Part shown: piece after piece, positions 60,913-64,000 of the stretch
Layout of the letters: each line of letters starts with the position of its first letter
How positions within the stretch are numbered: position 1 is the first letter of the stretch
DNA from: Burkholderiales bacterium
GTDB lineage: Bacteria > Pseudomonadota > Gammaproteobacteria > Burkholderiales > JAHFRG01
Assembly (NCBI GenBank): GCA_035543335.1
Contig: DASZZH010000006.1
Coordinates: 1-64,000, forward strand
Direction: 5' to 3'
Length of the DNA stretch: 64,000 bases
Position numbers and translations under genes: made by a program
Notes under the pieces: model-generated
Seen by the model: the letters and a program-made list of their open reading frames with translations, nothing else
Databases searched by the model: none
Told to the model about the DNA's origin: nothing

Positions 60913-61281
60913 TCAGCCGAGCAGCAAAGCCGCGGCGACCTTGCGTCCTTCCGCAACGAGGATGTTGTAAGTGCGGCAGGCCGCGCGCGTGTCCATGACT
61001 TCAAGGCCGATTTTTGCGTTAACCAATGATCTCGACAGTCCCGGATGCGGAAAACGCAAGCGCGGACCTGTTCCCAACAGCACGATTTCGGGCGCGAGGT
61101 TCATCAGAAACTCAAAGTGCTTCTGGCTGAGTGCTTCAAATGCGGTAACCTCCCATTCCATCAGGCGTTCGGGCAGCACGACGAGGTTCTTTTCGTGGCG
61201 CACGTTGTTGACCAGGACATAGCCTTCACCATATCCGGTGAAACGGTTTTCGGCGCTCGCGGTGGCGAGGTGCAGTTTCAT
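60913..61281 (-). CDS. Mth938-like domain protein
   Basis: A 122-residue alpha/beta protein of the Mth938/AAMDC (DUF498) type: [20 protein letters not shown], then [20 protein letters not shown] and [20 protein letters not shown]. Members occur near respiratory complex I assembly genes and aminotransferases; the biochemical role is unclear. ATG 61281 is preferred over GTG 61287. It is divergent from alaC. Confidence 0.85.
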   Translation of the reverse strand: MKLHLATASAENRFTGYGEGYVLVNNVRHEKNLVVLPERLMEWEVTAFEALSQKHFEFLMNLAPEIVLLGTGPRLRFPHPGLSRSLVNAKIGLEVMDTRAACRTYNILVAEGRKVAAALLLG

Positions 61282-61370
61282 CAGCACAAGTCCAATTGCG
61301 GCAGGGTGACCGGTCGGGTAAGATTATACCTTTTTGTCAAACCTTCAAAGATTTGATATTTGTCACAAAC

Positions 61371-62555
61371 ATGCAGGAATTTTCACGCATCCAGCGTCTT
61401 CCTCCTTATGTGTTTAACATCACTGCCGAACTCAAGGCGGCGGCGCGGAAGCGCGGCGAGGATATCATCGACTTCGGCATGGGCAATCCCGACGGCGCGA
61501 CGCCCAGGCACATCGTCGACAAGCTGATTGAAACCGTGCAGCGCCCGGGTACCCATCGTTACTCGGTGTCCAAGGGCATTCCGCGGCTGCGCCGCGCCAT
61601 ATGCAACTGGTACAAGGCGCGCTTCAACGTCGAGTTTGATCCCGATTCGGAAGCGATTGTCACCATCGGCTCGAAAGAGGGGATTTCTCATCTCGCTTTG
61701 GCAACGCTGGACGGCGGCGACATTGTGCTGGTGCCGAACCCGAGTTATCCCGTTCATATTTACGGCCCGGTAATCGCCGGCGCCGATATCCGCCATGTGC
61801 GCATCACGCCGGGCGTCGATTTCTTTGCCGATCTGGAAAAAGCGCTCAAGGATTCGTATCCGAAGCCGAAGCTCCTCATCATCAATTTTCCGAGCAACCC
61901 GACTACGCAGTGCGTGGAACTGTTATTCTTCGAAAAAATCATCGCGCTGGCGAAAGAGTACGGGATTTACGTGGTGAATGATTTGGCGTACGCCGATATC
62001 GTGTTCGACGGCTATAAGGCGCCTTCCATCATGCAGGTGCCGGGCGCGCGTGACGCCGCGGTGGAGTTTTTCACGCTGTCGAAAAGCTACAACATGCCCG
62101 GCTGGCGCGTAGGCTTCATGGTCGGCAACAAAAAACTGGTATCGGCGCTCGCGCGCATGAAGAGCTACCATGACTACGGCACGTTTACGCCGATCCAGGT
62201 GGCTTCCATCGTGGCGCTGGAGGGGCCGCAGGACTGCGTGGAGGAAATCCGCCGGACTTATCAAAACCGCCGCGACGTGCTGTGCAAGAGCCTGCAGGCG
62301 GCAAACTGGCAGGTGCAAACGCCCAAGGCTACCATGTTCGTCTGGGCGCGGATTCCCGAAGCCTATCGCAATATGGGTTCGCTCGAGTTTTCCAAGAAGC
62401 TGCTCGCTGACGCCAAAGTCGCGGTATCGCCTGGCGTCGGGTTTGGCGCGCACGGCGATGACCATGTGCGGTTTTCACTCATTGAGAACGAGGCGAGGAC
62501 AAGACAAGCATTGCGCGGCATCAAAGACATGTTTCGGAAGGATGGGTTGTTATAA
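61371..62555 (+). CDS. alaC: Alanine transaminase AlaC-type class I aminotransferase
   Basis: A 394-residue fold-type I PLP enzyme: [40 protein letters not shown], the PLP-lysine motif [19 protein letters not shown], and the substrate arginine in [20 protein letters not shown]. It converts pyruvate and glutamate to alanine. In betaproteobacteria this gene directly precedes hom, as here. The start at 61371 gives [15 protein letters not shown], the family N-terminus; the longer frame from 61296 is unlikely. Confidence 0.92.
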   Translation: MQEFSRIQRLPPYVFNITAELKAAARKRGEDIIDFGMGNPDGATPRHIVDKLIETVQRPGTHRYSVSKGIPRLRRAICNWYKARFNVEFDPDSEAIVTIGSKEGISHLALATLDGGDIVLVPNPSYPVHIYGPVIAGADIRHVRITPGVDFFADLEKALKDSYPKPKLLIINFPSNPTTQCVELLFFEKIIALAKEYGIYVVNDLAYADIVFDGYKAPSIMQVPGARDAAVEFFTLSKSYNMPGWRVGFMVGNKKLVSALARMKSYHDYGTFTPIQVASIVALEGPQDCVEEIRRTYQNRRDVLCKSLQAANWQVQTPKATMFVWARIPEAYRNMGSLEFSKKLLADAKVAVSPGVGFGAHGDDHVRFSLIENEARTRQALRGIKDMFRKDGLL

Positions 62556-62570
62556 AACCGGTTAGCCACA

Positions 62571-62655
62571 GAGCACACAGAGGTCACGTAGAAAAGATTA
62601 ATTCAGGATTCATTTTTAGCTTGGGAAATTCGGGTGTTCTCTGTGCCCTCTGTGG
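62571..62655. repeat. CCACAGAG-type inverted repeat between alaC and hom
   Basis: GCCACAGAGCACACAGAGG on the left and, inverted, TTCTCTGTGCCCTCTGTGGC on the right form a hairpin. This short intergenic repeat class is common in many bacterial genomes. It lies in the space before hom. Confidence 0.6.
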
Positions 62656-62673
62656 CAAAAGGATTTTAAGTTT

Positions 62674-63990
62674 ATGAAGCCAATTAATGTAGGACTGCTA
62701 GGTATCGGCACCGTGGGCGGCGGCACGTTCACCGTTCTGCGGCGCAACCAAAAGGAAATCACCCGTCGTGCCGGGCGCGGCATCGTCATCAGGATGATTG
62801 CCGACAAGGATGTGGCAAAGGCGCGCAAGATCGCCGGCAAAAATGCCGTGGTGACGGGCGATGCGATGGAAGTAATCAGGCATCCCGAGATTGACATCGT
62901 GGTGGAGCTGATTGGCGGCACTACGGTGGCGAAAAAATTCATTCTCAAAGCGATTGAGAACGGCAAGCATGTGGTCACCGCTAACAAGGCGCTGCTGGCT
63001 AAGCACGGCAACGAGATTTTCGCCGCCGCGCAAAAGCACGGGGTAATGGTGGCGTTCGAAGCAGCGGTGGCGGGCGGCATTCCCATCATCAAGGCGCTGC
63101 GCGAAGGCCTGACCGCCAACCGCGTGGAGTGGATCGCCGGCATCATCAACGGCACCAGCAATTACATCCTCTCGCAGATGCGCGAGAAGGGCGTGAGCTT
63201 CGACGCGGCGCTTAGGCAGGCGCAGGCGCTGGGCTACGCCGAAGCCGACCCGACTTTCGATATCGAAGGGATTGACGCCGCGCACAAGCTCACCATTCTG
63301 GCGGCGATCAGCTTCGGCATTCCGATGCAGTTCGACAAGGTTTACACTGAAGGCATCTCTAAACTCACTCGCGAGGACATCCGTTATGCCGAAGAACTGG
63401 GCTACCGGATTAAACTCCTCGGCATCACCAAACGCACGCCGAAAGGCATTGAACTGCGCGTGCACCCGACGCTGATTCCGGCGCGGCGTCTCATCGCCAA
63501 CGTGGAAGGCGTGATGAACGCAGTGCTGGTGAAAGGCGACGCGGCGGGCGCCACCCTGTATTACGGCGCCGGCGCCGGAGCGGAACCGACCGCTTCCGCC
63601 GTAGTGGCGGATTTGGTGGACGTGACCCGCATGTACACCGCGGACCGCAAGCACCGCGTGCCGCATCTCGCGTTTCAGCCGGATGCGCTCACCGATACGC
63701 CCATCCTGCCGATATCGGAAGTGCAGACTTCTTATTATCTGCGCCTGCGCGTTTTCGACAAGCCGGGGGTGCTGGCCGACATCACCCGCATTCTCGCCGA
63801 TTCGGGGATTTCGATTGACGCCATGGTGCAAAAGGAGCCGAGCGAAGGCGAGGAGCAGGTGGACATCATCATGCTCACGCACGAAACCGTGGAGAAACGC
63901 ATCAATGCCGCGATCAGGAAAATCGAAAAGCTTTCCACCATTTCCGGCAAGGTCACCCGCATCCGGCTGGAAGAGTTGAATAGAAATTAG
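62674..63990 (+). CDS. hom: Homoserine dehydrogenase
   Basis: 438 residues. The NAD(P)-binding loop is VGLLGIGTVGGGTFTVLRRN, the catalytic region is FEAAVAGGIPIIKALREGLT with INGTSNYILSQM, and YAEADPTFDIEGIDAAHKLT is family-typical. A C-terminal ACT domain (YYLRLRVFDKPGVLADITRI, then SIDAMVQKEP) mediates feedback control by threonine. It reduces aspartate semialdehyde to homoserine for threonine and methionine. thrC usually follows, outside the window. Confidence 0.96.
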   Translation: MKPINVGLLGIGTVGGGTFTVLRRNQKEITRRAGRGIVIRMIADKDVAKARKIAGKNAVVTGDAMEVIRHPEIDIVVELIGGTTVAKKFILKAIENGKHVVTANKALLAKHGNEIFAAAQKHGVMVAFEAAVAGGIPIIKALREGLTANRVEWIAGIINGTSNYILSQMREKGVSFDAALRQAQALGYAEADPTFDIEGIDAAHKLTILAAISFGIPMQFDKVYTEGISKLTREDIRYAEELGYRIKLLGITKRTPKGIELRVHPTLIPARRLIANVEGVMNAVLVKGDAAGATLYYGAGAGAEPTASAVVADLVDVTRMYTADRKHRVPHLAFQPDALTDTPILPISEVQTSYYLRLRVFDKPGVLADITRILADSGISIDAMVQKEPSEGEEQVDIIMLTHETVEKRINAAIRKIEKLSTISGKVTRIRLEELNRN

Positions 63991-64000
63991 AATCTTTAAC

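Overview
The window is from the chromosome of a betaproteobacterium, probably an uncultivated member of the Burkholderiales/Nitrosomonadales group. The support is gene content and order: thrS-infC-rpmI-rplT-pheS-pheT-ihfA-merR-tRNA-Pro, surE-pcm-nlpD-rpoS, rluD beside pgeF and bamD, alaC-hom, recJ beside lolCD, and a phaR/phaP/phaB/phaC polyhydroxyalkanoate cluster. I cannot name a genus. Core genes are intact and G+C-rich. The accessory blocks are visibly more A+T-rich and hold most of the broken genes.

Layout. 1-4.55 kb: an IS3-family end, then minus-strand gene cassettes separated by attC-like sites, two copies of a 38-bp attI-like site, and the C-terminal remnant of an integron integrase. 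4.56-9.0 kb: a DinG/YoaA helicase, a pentapeptide-repeat protein, rimO and phaR. 9.1-12.4 kb: the PHA granule cluster. 12.5-26.98 kb: housekeeping genes (ZIP transporter, pgeF, rluD, bamD, lysS, prfB with its programmed frameshift, recJ, lolC/lolD, a DNA glycosylase). 27.0-31.3 kb: a MITE-like element, comEC and fumC. 31.6-36.65 kb: a second cassette array beginning at a third, identical 38-bp attI-like site. It carries a Fic protein, two toxin-antitoxin loci with broken toxin genes, lipoproteins, and repeated zinc-ribbon cassettes that resemble the start of the chromosomal gene at 36664. 36.66-46.0 kb: a zinc-ribbon/M50-like membrane protein, tRNA-Val and the thrS-to-merR ribosomal and tRNA-synthetase cluster, in which PheT lacks its usual tRNA-binding OB domain.

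46.02-52.74 kb: a selenium island bounded by tRNA-Pro and a perfect 45-bp copy of that tRNA's 3' half. It holds selB, selC (tRNA-Sec) and selA in that order on one strand, preceded by a TlpA-like thioredoxin and a family-5 solute-binding protein. The solute-binding protein has an in-frame TGA at codon 184. A good bacterial SECIS hairpin follows that TGA. The island therefore looks like a self-contained selenocysteine decoding cassette with its own single selenoprotein. selD is not in the window.

52.8-64 kb: surE, a second MITE-like element, pcm, nlpD, rpoS, a decayed PAS-GGDEF gene, the MoxR/DUF58/transglutaminase operon, a Mth938-domain protein, alaC and hom.

The three main points of interest are (1) the Sec module with a probable Sec-containing solute-binding protein, (2) dispersed integron relics sharing one attI-like site without an intact integrase, with cassettes that seem to have captured the 5' end of a neighbouring gene, and (3) two MITE-like elements with copy-specific, self-complementary arms, each ending just upstream of a start codon.
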